DNA of 64,000 nt from Actinomyces johnsonii (GTDB lineage Bacteria; Actinomycetota; Actinomycetes; Actinomycetales; Actinomycetaceae): positions 1-64,000 of the forward strand of contig NZ_VICB01000001.1 in NCBI RefSeq assembly GCF_006546835.1, in the 5' to 3' direction. The position numbers were made by a program, and so were the translations under genes. A model generated the notes under the pieces. That model was not told the DNA's origin. It ran no database searches and saw only the letters and a list, made by a program, of their open reading frames with translations. Positions 13,401 to 21,877 of this stretch are shown piece by piece. Positions within the stretch are counted from its first letter, which is position 1; each line of letters opens with the position of its first letter.

Positions 13401-14020
13401 ATGGGACGGCCACGACCAGCTGTCAGATCGTGCTCCGCGAAGGGCCCACGGCAATCGGCCCCGACCGGGATCGCGGCTCCACTCTCCGGCTCAGACCCCT
13501 GCCCACACGGATAACCTGGGAGGATGTCCCGGAGGGCACCTGGGCAGTGGGAGGAGATGCGGCCGCCCCCGTCGCGCTACCGTCAGGCACCAGCGTCCTG
13601 GTCACGGGGCCGCCCGGTTCGGGGCGCTCCACGGCGTTGCGAGCGCTGGCTCAGGCGCTCGACTCGGGAGGTCTCGTCGTCGACGACCTGGACCTGGCCG
13701 ATCAGACCACTGCCAGTCAGGTCGAGGCCGCGTTGGCGCGATCGGAGGTGGTTCTGGCCTCGGCATCGACGGAGAAGGTCGCCGCCACCTTCCGCGGCGC
13801 GATTTCAACCCTGCGCGAGCGCGAAGCGCTCGTCGTGCTGTGGCCCGGCTTGCGGCATGCAGACCAGGCCGCTGGAATATCTCTGAAAGCGGTCACCGAT
13901 CCAAGAGCGGTGACGCTTCCGGGACGCGGAGCGCTCGTCTACCGGGGAACCTGTCTGGCGATTCAGATCGTGCTGCCACGGCCCGAGGCCGGCGACATCC
14001 CTCTTGAACATCCTGTTTAA
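10439..14020 (+). CDS. FHA-domain FtsK/SpoIIIE ATPase, EssC/EccC-like
   Basis: About 1193 residues. An FHA domain (about 40-138) has LGRGEVLSDPLVSRRH and CGSANGTY. Two membrane helices (about 150-197) are followed by tandem FtsK/SpoIIIE ATPase modules. The first has a full Walker A GTTGSGKSELL (about residue 481) and Walker B VVAVDEFATLAG. Modules two and three carry GAPGSGRST and GPPGSGRST, where the Walker lysine is arginine. This order matches the type VII secretion motor EssC/EccC. No WXG100 or other ESX gene is nearby, so the function is inferred. The GTG start at 10439 is a guess: the open frame extends upstream antisense to ligA, and no good Shine-Dalgarno is seen. Confidence 0.8.
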   Translation: MSTAVDVSSLHRPRSEHDPSPSCPRSAGAAAAGAALDALSGPWHLAVLDGPDLGLVVAIGNGTVLGRGEVLSDPLVSRRHLRLRLHGGRVLAQDCGSANGTYRYWRLGLWLRLRREVGLSEGALLRLGDSVLELRGRPTDLVVPAPESASSMAWSMVGSLICVLVMAGSAAIAITTGSRGAMGMVMVAPMLAMTIMRLVPFLQRRRGGRTNRTDGPRWRGRRRRRRCRPGWSRGRPDPAMMLLALAARYSVFESAGGSGDDAESDGSATASTSGEILAAWTSEPRRRYILSLADSESLALVGKDAESTLRWWCAQLLARDEVRVTELDDLLDSRFDGRAGERNRNSCGVSLTWGPRTRPHCAQILICPGDRVPPQALNVCPAPAGAPSSSPVWWDAVRHLCRSRITSRADPSLQLDGVPDLVRLSEVIDDLDDHELRARWQEQMRSPARGASSLSAILGVGPQGRVGVDLVADGPHALLAGTTGSGKSELLISWLVQLALRCPPDRLTMVLVDYKGGAAFGPLAGLPHTAGVLTDLDPAGTQRALSSLETEVHRREKILAAHGAKDVSSLPPRIVIPHLVVAVDEFATLAGDHAEVLEALVRIAAQGRSLGIHLILATQRPQGAISPAIRANTSLRVCLRVLDAADSRDVLGHDGAVRLGRHPGRVMVSGVSAAGGADHGSRDDEDPFRTQTLQAPWCGSACDVQELVDLISRASEGLASPWRPWAPALPAVVDEAEALELGRHRCPQGSLAEGGEPGQLRESGDDNHDEQMQSGQDGMADEVLLALTDLPHQQRLGLWYWRLTRPLLVLGAPGSGRSTLVVSAATAALLSGRGVHLCGLTPPAGDSTGAAAGPASRVKSLLAHPRVGTVVGTEDPRRLARLWGLAAGGNLGGDLLCLDNVDALIPAIDEVLGPGQGNALLEAVIRTASATNMPLLLTAPLVASTCRWAGSVGLRLVLGAATGTQAALAGLPRGVVTGGVPGRGVILDGTATTSCQIVLREGPTAIGPDRDRGSTLRLRPLPTRITWEDVPEGTWAVGGDAAAPVALPSGTSVLVTGPPGSGRSTALRALAQALDSGGLVVDDLDLADQTTASQVEAALARSEVVLASASTEKVAATFRGAISTLREREALVVLWPGLRHADQAAGISLKAVTDPRAVTLPGRGALVYRGTCLAIQIVLPRPEAGDIPLEHPV

Positions 14021-14226
14021 CAGGAATTCTCAATGGTGGAAAGTAGCGTTATCTCAACACTACAGTGCCCTGTGAGCATCACGACAGGGTATCAGCGCAG
14101 GTCTCACGACAGAAGTCTTGCCCGACGCCCCCCGTCATGTGAAAGTTGCTCTCAGAAGTGGCCGCCGTCCCCTTACGAGCCGGACTGGCGATAGCCGCAT
14201 GACCGATGACCTTGAAGGGGGCCCTC

Positions 14227-14475
14227 ATGGACTGGCGCAGCCAAGCCGCATGTCTCACCGTCGACCCGGAGCTCTTCTTCCCCGTGGGAAACACCGGTCC
14301 CGCCATCGCTCAGATCGCCAAGGCAAAAGAGGTGTGCGGCCGCTGCGAAGTGGTGGATACCTGCCTGAAGTGGGCACTGGAGAACGGCCAGGACGCCGGC
14401 GTCTGGGGAGGCATGAGCGAGGACGAGCGACGCTCCCTCAAGCGTCGTGCAGCTCGCGCTCGCAGGTCGTCCTGA
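14227..14475 (+). CDS. whiB1: WhiB-family iron-sulfur regulator, WhiB1-like
   Basis: 82-residue cytoplasmic regulator carrying a 4Fe-4S cluster. The four ligands are Cys9, Cys37, Cys40 and Cys46, followed by the turn GVWGG (58-62) and a basic C-terminal tail that contacts DNA. The MDWRSQAAC start and DPELFFPVG are typical of WhiB1. The ATG at 14227 has AAGGGGG upstream. Convergent with a PdtaS-type kinase, the same pairing as whiB1/Rv3220c in mycobacteria (from memory). WhiB1 partners the housekeeping sigma factor and senses NO in mycobacteria; the same role here is inference. Confidence 0.93.
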   Translation: MDWRSQAACLTVDPELFFPVGNTGPAIAQIAKAKEVCGRCEVVDTCLKWALENGQDAGVWGGMSEDERRSLKRRAARARRSS

Positions 14476-14498
14476 AAGTCGATTGTTTTCTCCACGCC

Positions 14499-14537
14499 AC
14501 GGCGTTCGCACGAATTTAATTGTGCGAACGCCGTTTT
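14499..14537. terminator. Bidirectional terminator between whiB1 and pdtaS
   Basis: Perfect 13-bp stem (14499-14511 with 14522-14534), AT-rich 10-base loop, and a T-run on the plus side. It separates the convergent whiB1 and kinase genes. Confidence 0.9.
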
Positions 14538-14575
14538 GCTGATTCCGACATTTCCGAAAAGTTGGTGGCGATACA

Positions 14576-16051
14576 TCAGAGCTCGTTCCGGGCGGCCCTC
14601 TGGTTAAGACGAGCGTGAATGACGACATCGGTTCCCCCTGTGTCGAGAGACTGCCAATCAATACTTCCTCGCAGCTCCCCGCGCACCAGGGTGGCGACGA
14701 TCCGTGTCCCCAGACCAGTCATGAGCGTATCCGGAGCCACGCCGGAACCGTTGTCTATGACATGAACCTCGAGCCGGTCCTCCTCACGGCGGACCTTGAC
14801 CGTGACTCGGCCGTCACGCCCGTCGAGTCCGTGCTCGACGGCATTGGTGACCAGCTCGGCCAGCACGGTGGCCAGTGCCTGGGCAGTGTCAGCGTCGACA
14901 ACGCCGAACGAGCCCTCCAACGAGGTGCTGACCTGGCCGGTCGGCGAGGCCACGACTGCGGCCATGCGGAGGATGGATGAGAAGACGTCGTCGAAATCCA
15001 CCCGCTCATTGACGTTGTGGCTCAGGGCGTCGTGGACGGTGGCGATCGTCGTTACCCGTCGTTCGGCCTCGGACAGGGCCTGGCGGGTCTCCTCGTTCGA
15101 GGCGCGGCGCGCCTGCATGCGCAGCAGCGCCGAGACGGTCTGAAGGTTGTTCTTGACCCGGTGGTGAACCTCGCGGATAGTGGCGTCTTTGTTGAGCAGG
15201 ACCTGCTCGCGTCGGCGTACCTCGGTGACGTCACGGACCAGAAGTGCCGCCCCTGAGCGATGCCCGTCCAGAGACAGGGGGATGGATCGCACCGAGAGGA
15301 ACACTCCTCCGACCTCCACCTCGGTGAGCCAGGCCTGCCGCCCCATGAGGACCACCGCCAGGGTCTCATCGACGGGGGTGCGGGCCGGAATGATCGAGGT
15401 GACGGCCTCGGCCAACTGGATGCCCTCCAGCTCACCCTCGATGCCAAGACGGTGGAAGCAGGAGCGCCCATTGGGGCTGACGTAGACGATCCGCCCATCC
15501 TCATCCAGGCGCAGGACGCCGTCGGCCACGCGCGGGGTGCCATGGCGGATCGTGGTGCCCGCCCCCTGGATGGGGAAGTCGCCCGCCGCAGTCATCCGGC
15601 ACAGGACTTCGGCGATTTCCTCCATCTCCCGCTCGACGATGCGCCCGCCGCGGATGACCCCCACCGAGGTCTCGCGGGTGACGACGGCGATCGGCGTGCC
15701 CGCATGGACGACCGGGATGTACTCCTCCTGCACTGCGGCAGTCCCGGTCCAGTAGGGTTCGGCGGCGTCCTGGATCTGGGCGGTGGACAGCGACTCCATG
15801 GCCATCGCCTCGCGCGAGGCCGGCATACGCCGGCCGATGACGTCCTCAAGATGAACGGTGGTACCGCCCGAGGGCCGGGTATGCCCGGCTGCGATGAAAC
15901 GTCCCGCGCGGGTGCGCACCCACAGGACCAGGTCAGATGTGGACAGGTCCGCGATCAGCTGCCAATCGGCCACCAACTGGTGAATCCAGTCGAGATCGGC
16001 CTCGGCGAGGTCGACTGCGTCTCTGAGGGCGCTGGGCAGAATATTAGGCAC
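14576..16051 (-). CDS. pdtaS: Sensor histidine kinase, PdtaS-like
   Basis: Soluble HWE/HisKA_2-type histidine kinase, 491 residues. The N-terminal region (about 1-160) is a GAF-like sensor. A PAS domain (about 175-280) contains LRLDEDGRIVYVSPNG. The HisKA_2 box VHHRVKNNLQTVSALL holds His296/297. The ATPase domain has ELVTNAVEHG and VIDNGSGVAPD. In mycobacteria PdtaS phosphorylates the antiterminator PdtaR, and the kinase gene sits beside whiB1 as here. No response regulator is adjacent. The start is GTG with TAACCT ending six bases upstream and no Shine-Dalgarno, which points to a leaderless mRNA. Confidence 0.9.
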   Translation of the reverse strand: MPNILPSALRDAVDLAEADLDWIHQLVADWQLIADLSTSDLVLWVRTRAGRFIAAGHTRPSGGTTVHLEDVIGRRMPASREAMAMESLSTAQIQDAAEPYWTGTAAVQEEYIPVVHAGTPIAVVTRETSVGVIRGGRIVEREMEEIAEVLCRMTAAGDFPIQGAGTTIRHGTPRVADGVLRLDEDGRIVYVSPNGRSCFHRLGIEGELEGIQLAEAVTSIIPARTPVDETLAVVLMGRQAWLTEVEVGGVFLSVRSIPLSLDGHRSGAALLVRDVTEVRRREQVLLNKDATIREVHHRVKNNLQTVSALLRMQARRASNEETRQALSEAERRVTTIATVHDALSHNVNERVDFDDVFSSILRMAAVVASPTGQVSTSLEGSFGVVDADTAQALATVLAELVTNAVEHGLDGRDGRVTVKVRREEDRLEVHVIDNGSGVAPDTLMTGLGTRIVATLVRGELRGSIDWQSLDTGGTDVVIHARLNQRAARNEL

Positions 16052-16218
16052 CTCTCAAGGTTATCGGCAGTGAGCGAAACCGGCTCGTTGAGGCGGCTAT
16101 TTGCCAAGCATGACACACGGTCGGGGCGGGGCTCACCTCACCGCCGCCGCGTCGCGGGGCCTTCGGCCGGAGATGATGCGATGTGCTCCGACCCGGCAGG
16201 GCGTGGCAGGATCGCGGC

Positions 16219-16758
16219 ATGAGGAAGACCATCACCATCACCTATCCCGCCGATCCCACCCGCACCGCCCAGATGCTCGCCAGTCCCGCTTACCAGGAGG
16301 GGAGGATCGCGCGAGCCGGACTCGACGACGCCTCGGTCGATGTCGCCCAGCGCGGTCAGGGTTTCGTCTCCACCATCTCCGGGAACATCCAGCCCTCCCA
16401 GCTGCCCTCGGTCGCCTCGAAGCTGGTGCGCTCCGCCGTATCCTTCAGCGTGGCCGAGTCCTGGGGCGAGCCGGCGGACGACGGCTCACGTTCCGGCGGC
16501 TACGACGTGACGATCAAGGGCGCCCCGGTCAAGGTCAGTGCCACCTCCACCATGGCTCCGGCCACTGACAACGCTGAGAATGCCGAGAGCGCTGAGGATT
16601 CCGTTTCGACGCAGGCCACCGTGGTCACCGTCGACGTCGACCTGAAGGTCACCGTGCCCCTGGTGGGCAAGACCATTGAGGAAAAGGCCATGAGCATGGT
16701 GGGCCGGGTCGTGGCGGACGAGGAGCGCCGCGCCGCCGCCTGGCTCGCTGAGCACTGA
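16219..16758 (+). CDS. DUF2505 family protein
   Basis: 179-residue actinobacterial protein beginning MRKTITITYPADPTRTAQML, as in DUF2505 (a START/SRPBCC-like fold). It contains a central acidic low-complexity stretch (DNAENAESAEDS) and ends with a helix EEKAMSMVGRVVADEERR. Function unknown; the family may bind hydrophobic ligands. No signal peptide. The start lacks a clear Shine-Dalgarno, and CAGGAT ends six bases before the ATG. Confidence 0.8.
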   Translation: MRKTITITYPADPTRTAQMLASPAYQEGRIARAGLDDASVDVAQRGQGFVSTISGNIQPSQLPSVASKLVRSAVSFSVAESWGEPADDGSRSGGYDVTIKGAPVKVSATSTMAPATDNAENAESAEDSVSTQATVVTVDVDLKVTVPLVGKTIEEKAMSMVGRVVADEERRAAAWLAEH

Positions 16759-16900
16759 TGCACCTCCGCCGTCGCATATCCGCTCGTCCACTGTGAGCCT
16801 GGCCGCTAGGCCCCGTTATTCCCGGCTGCGCGCCTGGCGGACAGGCGCGCAGCACGGGCGTGTACGTGGACACCACCTCGATTCATGGCACGATCGGGCC

Positions 16901-17356
16901 ATGAGCACATCAAGCATCCCCTCCTCCCCCGCCACAGCGGGCACTGCCGGTGCCGTGTGGGCCGAGCGCACGGGCACCCGCCAATACATCGGCCGCAACT
17001 CCGCCGGAGCCGAGGTGCGTGTCGGCATGGGCCCGGGCGAGTTCTCCCCCGGGGAGCTGATGAAGATCGTCCTGGCCACCTGCAACACCCTCTCGGCGGA
17101 CCACCGCCTGGCCAAGGCCCTGGGCGAAGACTTCGAGGCCACAGTGGGCTGCTCCTCGGTCAAGAACGACGCCGAGGAGCGCTATGAGTCCTTCCAAGTC
17201 GAGATCGTCGCCGATCTGTCCTCGCTCGACGCCGACCAGAGAAAGCTGCTCGACCAGAGGGTGGCGAGCGCGGTCGACCGCCACTGCACTGTGGGGCACA
17301 CCGTCGAGCACGGCGCCACCTACACGACGACGATCGTCGACCCCGACGAGGACTGA
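16901..17356 (+). CDS. OsmC/Ohr family peroxiredoxin-like protein
   Basis: 151 residues, standard OsmC length. The fold signatures are FSPGELMKIVLATCNTL, with the first redox cysteine, and RHCTVGHTVEHG, with the second. Such proteins reduce organic peroxides or act on thiols in the cytosol. OsmC is distinguished from OhrA only weakly here. ATG at 16901; CACGAT ends six bases before it and there is no Shine-Dalgarno. No OhrR-type regulator is next to it. Confidence 0.85.
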   Translation: MSTSSIPSSPATAGTAGAVWAERTGTRQYIGRNSAGAEVRVGMGPGEFSPGELMKIVLATCNTLSADHRLAKALGEDFEATVGCSSVKNDAEERYESFQVEIVADLSSLDADQRKLLDQRVASAVDRHCTVGHTVEHGATYTTTIVDPDED

Positions 17357-17425
17357 GCGCTCGGCGCCCCCCCCACTGCCCCGCCCGCCATCGTCGCCGT
17401 CTGACACGCACATGAGGAGACAACC

Positions 17426-18142
17426 GTGAACGCCTCCGGCTCTGGGCGCTCCACCGCGCTGGAACGAGCCCTGGACAAGGCCATCGCCATCCCGGCGGCC
17501 CGCATCGAGGAACGCGCGGCGCGGATGCGCCGGGACCGTCCCGGAGCGGACGCAGCCGAGCTCGTCGAGATGGCCGCCTCCCGCTTCCGGCGGGATGCGG
17601 GACTGTCATCGGGCGCCGTCGGGGCATCCGCAGCCCTGCCAGCGATCAGCACAGGCGCGGCGGCCGCTCTGACGGTGGGGCAGAGTGCCGCCTTCATCGC
17701 CTCGGCCGTCACCTACGTGCTGACGGTGGCGGAGATCCAGGGGATCCATGTGGTCGACGCCGAGCGCCGTCGGGCGCTGGTCCTGTCCGCGCTCCTGGGC
17801 AAGGAGGGCTCCGAGGCGGTCCAGGGCCAGCTGGGGCTGTCCACGATGTTCTGGGCGGCGCAGGTACTCATGCAGATGCCATTGCCAACGGTGAAGTCGA
17901 TCAACGCCCGCCTCATCAAGCGGGTGGCCAAGCGGTCGGCCGCCAAGGGCGGGGCGCTGGCACTGGGGCGTCTCATCCCCTTTGGGATCGGAGCCGCCAT
18001 CGGCTGGTCCGGCGGGCGGGCACTGGCCAATCAGGTCATTGAAGGCGCGCAGGCCGCGCTCGGGCCACAACTTGTCCTGGGCGGCCCCAGCACCTACATC
18101 AATGATATGAACGACCCCAGCGTCGAGGTGATCGACGTATGA
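17426..18142 (+). CDS. EcsC-like hypothetical protein
   Basis: 238 residues with small-residue-rich hydrophobic helices ([20 protein letters not shown] and [15 protein letters not shown]) and a glycine-rich end ([19 protein letters not shown]). These resemble the EcsC family of membrane-associated proteins of unknown role. GTG start with TGAGGAGA upstream. Its stop overlaps the thyA start by four bases (ATGA), so it is translationally coupled to thyA-folA. No functional link to thymidylate synthesis is evident. Confidence 0.65.
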   Translation: MNASGSGRSTALERALDKAIAIPAARIEERAARMRRDRPGADAAELVEMAASRFRRDAGLSSGAVGASAALPAISTGAAAALTVGQSAAFIASAVTYVLTVAEIQGIHVVDAERRRALVLSALLGKEGSEAVQGQLGLSTMFWAAQVLMQMPLPTVKSINARLIKRVAKRSAAKGGALALGRLIPFGIGAAIGWSGGRALANQVIEGAQAALGPQLVLGGPSTYINDMNDPSVEVIDV

Positions 18143-19029
18143 GCGACACCGGCGCACCCGGGCCGACGTCGGCGGCCGCCCAGTACCCGGCCCTGGAGCA
18201 GATGGGGCTCGTCCCCCCGCCAGGTGTCGACGTCGCCTACGAGAACCTGCTGGCCGACGTCCTGACCAACGGTGCCCCGAAATCGGACCGCACCGGCACC
18301 GGGACCCACTCGCTCTTCGCCCGCCAACTGCGCTACGACCTGGCACGGGGATTCCCCCGTATCACCACGAAGTTCGTGGCCATGAAAGCCGTCAAGGGCG
18401 AGCTGCTGTGGTTCCTGCGGGGCGACACGAATGTGCGCTGGCTCCAGGAACGGGGCATCACCATCTGGGACGAGTGGGCCGATGACTCCGGAGAACTGGG
18501 TCCGGTCTACGGCGCCCAGTGGCGCTCCTGGCCCACATGTGACGGGGGCGCCATCGACCAGCTCACCAAGCTCATCAACACGCTGCGCACCGACCCGGAC
18601 TCGCGGCGCATGCTGGTCTCGGCCTGGAACGTCTCCGAGCTGGGTTCCATGGCACTGGCCCCCTGCCACGCCTTCTTCCAGTGCTATGCGGCCGATGGCC
18701 GCCTGAGCCTGCAGATCTACCAGCGCAGCGCCGACCTGTTCCTAGGGGTGCCCTTCAACATCGCCTCCTACGCGCTGCTCACCCACATGCTCGCCCAGCA
18801 GGCGGGCCTGGAGCCCGGTGAGCTCATCTGGACCGGAGGGGACTGCCACATCTACGACAACCACGTCGAGCAGGTCCGCACCCAGCTCTCCCGGGTGCCG
18901 AGCGCATACCCCTTCCCGACGCTGCGCCTGGAGCGTGCCGCGTCCATCGACGCCTACGACATGGATGACATCGATGCCTCCCAGGGCTATGAACATCATC
19001 CCGCGATCAAGGCCCCGGTCGCGGTATGA
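18139..19029 (+). CDS. thyA: Thymidylate synthase
   Basis: Makes dTMP from dUMP using methylene-tetrahydrofolate. 296 residues. The catalytic Cys176 lies in [10 protein letters not shown]. The substrate motifs [19 protein letters not shown] and GDCHIYDNH and the early arginine segment [13 protein letters not shown] are all present. It overlaps the EcsC-like gene upstream and folA downstream by four bases each. The dihydrofolate it produces is recycled by the next gene. Confidence 0.97.
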   Translation: MSDTGAPGPTSAAAQYPALEQMGLVPPPGVDVAYENLLADVLTNGAPKSDRTGTGTHSLFARQLRYDLARGFPRITTKFVAMKAVKGELLWFLRGDTNVRWLQERGITIWDEWADDSGELGPVYGAQWRSWPTCDGGAIDQLTKLINTLRTDPDSRRMLVSAWNVSELGSMALAPCHAFFQCYAADGRLSLQIYQRSADLFLGVPFNIASYALLTHMLAQQAGLEPGELIWTGGDCHIYDNHVEQVRTQLSRVPSAYPFPTLRLERAASIDAYDMDDIDASQGYEHHPAIKAPVAV

Positions 19030-19616
19030 GCAGCCTGGGAATGATCTGGGCCCAGGACGTGACCGGTCTCCTGGGGGCCGACGGCGACATGCTGTGGCGT
19101 GTGCCCGCGGACTTCGCCCACTTCAAGGCTACGACCATGGGCAGCGGGCTGGTCATGGGTCGTACCACCTGGGAGTCGCTCGGGGGCGCCCTGCCCGGTC
19201 GGCGCAACGTGGTCCTCACCCGCGACCGGTCCTGGCAGGCCGAGGGCGCGATCCGTGCCGGTTCGCTGCGCGAGGGGCTCTCGGTCGCGGCGCGGGGCCT
19301 GGCCGCGGAACTGGGTCACGACCCCCGTCAGGGGGCGGCCGTAGGGCTACCGCGCCTGTGGGTGATCGGCGGCGGCAGCGTCTACAGACAGGCCCTGGCC
19401 GAAGGCCTGCCCGACATACTCGTTGTCAGCGTCTTGGATCTGGATGCCACCGAGCGGGCCCGCGAGCGCGGTCTGCCCGCCTCGGCGCTGGTGCGCGCAC
19501 CGGGGATCAGCACACAGGAGTGGGCCATTGATCCGGCCCTGTCCGACCCGGAGGGTCAGTGGCGCCCCGTGTCCGGGGACGCGCGCTGGCGAATGGAGAC
19601 CTGGCGGCACCTCTAG
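19026..19616 (+). CDS. folA: Dihydrofolate reductase
   Basis: NADPH-dependent reduction of dihydrofolate to tetrahydrofolate. 196 residues, slightly long. Motifs: [20 protein letters not shown], with a substrate-binding Asp in the PADFAHFK region, [21 protein letters not shown] and WVIGGGSVY. Coupled to thyA by an ATGA overlap. The extra length is an insertion around [20 protein letters not shown], between the central strands. Confidence 0.95.
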   Translation: MSSLGMIWAQDVTGLLGADGDMLWRVPADFAHFKATTMGSGLVMGRTTWESLGGALPGRRNVVLTRDRSWQAEGAIRAGSLREGLSVAARGLAAELGHDPRQGAAVGLPRLWVIGGGSVYRQALAEGLPDILVVSVLDLDATERARERGLPASALVRAPGISTQEWAIDPALSDPEGQWRPVSGDARWRMETWRHL

Positions 19617-19642
19617 ACGCGCCCAGTGGGCACAATGGTCAC

Positions 19643-20038
19643 TCAGTGGGCGGCGTCATAGCGAGCCCGGGCCTCACTGACAGCGCCGAGGTGATCGGTG
19701 GCCCAGGTCTCGACCTGAGCGAGTGCCTCCGCCAACCCCCGCCCCGAGTCGGTGAGCTCGTAGGTCACTCGCGGCGGGATCTCAGGGTACTGATGACGCT
19801 TGAGAAGGCCATCGCGTTCAAGCCCCCGTAGGGTCTGGGTGAGCATTTTGGTGGAGATGCCGTCGACTCGGGCCGATATCTCCTTGAAGCGTTGCGGCTG
19901 GTCCGCATGATGGAGCGCCCCGACGACGAGCACGGTCCACAGGTCCCCGAGTGACTTGAGTAGGCGGCGTGAGGGGCAGCTGCGGCTATAAGGGTCGGGG
20001 GCCATCTCCATGCCGGTCGACTTCTCAGTATCGGCCAC
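19643..20038 (-). CDS. HxlR-family winged-helix regulator
   Basis: 131 residues: a single winged helix-turn-helix with DLWTVLVVGALHHADQPQRF and ISTKMLTQTLRGLERDGLLKR. HxlR/DUF24 regulators often sense thiol or quinone stress through a cysteine near the N-terminus; here Cys21 is in that position. GTG start with GAGGAGA upstream. It lies downstream of an NAD(P)-binding oxidoreductase on the same strand, behind a hairpin. The likely target is that gene, which is inference. Confidence 0.88.
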   Translation of the reverse strand: MADTEKSTGMEMAPDPYSRSCPSRRLLKSLGDLWTVLVVGALHHADQPQRFKEISARVDGISTKMLTQTLRGLERDGLLKRHQYPEIPPRVTYELTDSGRGLAEALAQVETWATDHLGAVSEARARYDAAH

Positions 20039-20072
20039 GTTGTCTCCTCGTGCGCTTGGTCACCGATCCGTC

Positions 20073-20102
20073 GTCGGGCGCCCATGAGTGTGAGCGCCCG
20101 AC
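20073..20102 (-). terminator. Hairpin after the NAD(P)-binding oxidoreductase gene
   Basis: 9-bp perfect stem (20073-20081 with 20094-20102) and 12-base loop, 39 bases after the oxidoreductase stop and before the HxlR gene. No T-run. It may be a terminator or attenuator. Confidence 0.5.
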
Positions 20103-20141
20103 AACGGACATGGGTGACAGGCTACCTGCGAACCGGGCGCC

Positions 20142-20765
20142 TCACTCGGACACGACGGCGAGGCCTCCGGTCCAACCGATCTGCTCAGTGACGGCCAGGG
20201 CGATGTTCAGCGCGCCGAGTGCCTCCAGACGCTCCGCCCGCTTGAGCTCGCCAGCGTCTGCCCACGTCAGTCCGGCGGCCTCGATGAGCGCACGCAGGCT
20301 CGTCTTGGCCTCCGCGGAGTCGGAGGCGGCCAAGACGGTTGCCGGGCGAGCGCCGACGGTGCCGGTCGCCAGGACGGCGGCGAAGACGGTGTTGAAAGCC
20401 TTGACCACCTGGGCATCCGGGAGTCTCACGGCGAGCTCGGCGGCCGCAGAGCTACCGGCCGGAACGAGAGAGTCGAGGGTGGTGAAGTCCAGGGGGTTGG
20501 TCGGGTCGACGACAACCTTGCCGGCGAAGGCCCTGGCGCCATAGGTAGCGATGACGTCGTCGATGGCGGCGTAGGGCAGGGCGAGGACGACGATGTCGCC
20601 GCTCAGGGGCGAGCCGATCTCAGCGACTTCGACGCCCGACAGGCCGGTGACCTTGGAGGTGTCGCGTACCAGGACCTGAGTGCTGGCGCCGGCCTTGACC
20701 GCCAGACCTGCGACAGCTGATCCGATGTTGCCGGCGCCGATGATGGAGATGGAGGGGACTGACAT
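20142..20765 (-). CDS. NAD(P)-binding oxidoreductase of the F420-reductase-like family
   Basis: 207 residues. The N-terminal Rossmann motif SIIGAGNIGSAVAGLA is followed by VVVDPTNPLDF and VVKAFNTVFA, typical of the NADPH-dependent F420 reductase / NAD_binding_9 family. Actual F420 use is not shown; many relatives use flavin or other substrates. ATG with AAGGAG upstream. The next gene on the strand is an HxlR regulator, a pairing often seen for redox enzymes. Confidence 0.8.
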   Translation of the reverse strand: MSVPSISIIGAGNIGSAVAGLAVKAGASTQVLVRDTSKVTGLSGVEVAEIGSPLSGDIVVLALPYAAIDDVIATYGARAFAGKVVVDPTNPLDFTTLDSLVPAGSSAAAELAVRLPDAQVVKAFNTVFAAVLATGTVGARPATVLAASDSAEAKTSLRALIEAAGLTWADAGELKRAERLEALGALNIALAVTEQIGWTGGLAVVSE

Positions 20766-20878
20766 GAGAGCTCCTTAGTGTTGTTGGTGGACGAACACCC
20801 ATACTCTCCCACACATAGTCACTTCCCGAAAGAGAGTGAGTGCGTGAAAGAGAACATACTGGTGGCGGAGCAGGCCGT

Positions 20879-21877
20879 TCAGAGGAGCTTCTTGGATGTG
20901 AGCCAGTCGGTGGCGATGACCTTGGAGCTCAGTCCCTCACCGGTGGAGCGCTGGTTGAGGGCGCGCAGCTCGTCGGGGGTCAGTAGAGCCGAGACCCGGT
21001 TGATGGCGGTCACCGCGATGGCGGGCAGTGAGGCGGACACCAGTGGGGTGACGTTCTGCGGAAGGATGAGCATCTGGGGATCGGACAGGACGACGAGGTC
21101 CTGCGTCTGGATGACGGGGTCCGAGGAGTAGATGTCGGCGACGTCGACGGTGCCGTCAGTGAGCGCCTTGACGGTCAGCGGCCCGCCGGAGTCCTCTACT
21201 GGCGTGACAGAGGCCTCGACGCCGTAGACGGCCTTGAGCCCCTCGGGCCCATAGGGCCGGGTGGTGAACTCGGAGTTCGCGGCGATCGTAATGGGCCGCC
21301 CCAGGGAGGCCAGGTCTGCGATCGAGGCCAGGGAGTGGGCCTGGGCGGTGGCCCGGGTGACGGTCAGTGAGTCCTGATCCGTGGCCTCGGCCGGGTTCAG
21401 GACGGTCAGGGAGCGCGGCAGAGTCGTCAGCAGGGTGTCCTGAATGGAAGTGGTGTCGCTTGCGGCGCGGGAAGGAGTGGCGGTGCCGGTAGCGGTGGAG
21501 GGACTACCTGAGCCGGCGGTCTTGCTGTAGTACTCCAGCAGATTGCCTCCGTACTCAGGGATGACGTGGATCTTGCCAGCCTCGAGCTCGGGCAGGTAGA
21601 CCTCGCGCTGGCCGATCTGGTACTGCCGGGTGACAGTCAGGCCCGCCTTCTCCAGCATCTGGGCGTAGAGCTCGGCGATGATCTCGTTGGAGTAGTACTG
21701 CTGGCTGCCAATGATGATGGGGCCGCCGGAATAGCCTCCCGAGGCCCGGTCGATGGCGAAGGGATCGGTGTTGGAGCAGGCACTGAGCGCGACCAGGCCG
21801 CCCAGTGCGCCGACGCCGGCCAGCAGGCCGCGTCGCGTCAGTGGTTCTCCGGAACGCGTGCTGGGGTGTGCGGTCAT
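20879..21877 (-). CDS. Osmoprotectant ABC transporter substrate-binding lipoprotein (OpuC-type)
   Basis: 332 residues. The N-terminus has a twin-arginine-like TRRGLLAG followed by a hydrophobic stretch and lipobox LSAC, placing the lipidated cysteine at Cys34. The body fits the glycine betaine/choline-binding OpuAC/ProX family (GGPIIIGSQQYYSNEIIAEL, IPEYGGNLLEYY, TDWLTSKKLL at the end). It ends a four-gene operon, ATPase-permease-permease-binding protein, and overlaps the preceding permease by four bases. Role: uptake of betaine or choline-like compatible solutes. Confidence 0.88.
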   Translation of the reverse strand: MTAHPSTRSGEPLTRRGLLAGVGALGGLVALSACSNTDPFAIDRASGGYSGGPIIIGSQQYYSNEIIAELYAQMLEKAGLTVTRQYQIGQREVYLPELEAGKIHVIPEYGGNLLEYYSKTAGSGSPSTATGTATPSRAASDTTSIQDTLLTTLPRSLTVLNPAEATDQDSLTVTRATAQAHSLASIADLASLGRPITIAANSEFTTRPYGPEGLKAVYGVEASVTPVEDSGGPLTVKALTDGTVDVADIYSSDPVIQTQDLVVLSDPQMLILPQNVTPLVSASLPAIAVTAINRVSALLTPDELRALNQRSTGEGLSSKVIATDWLTSKKLL

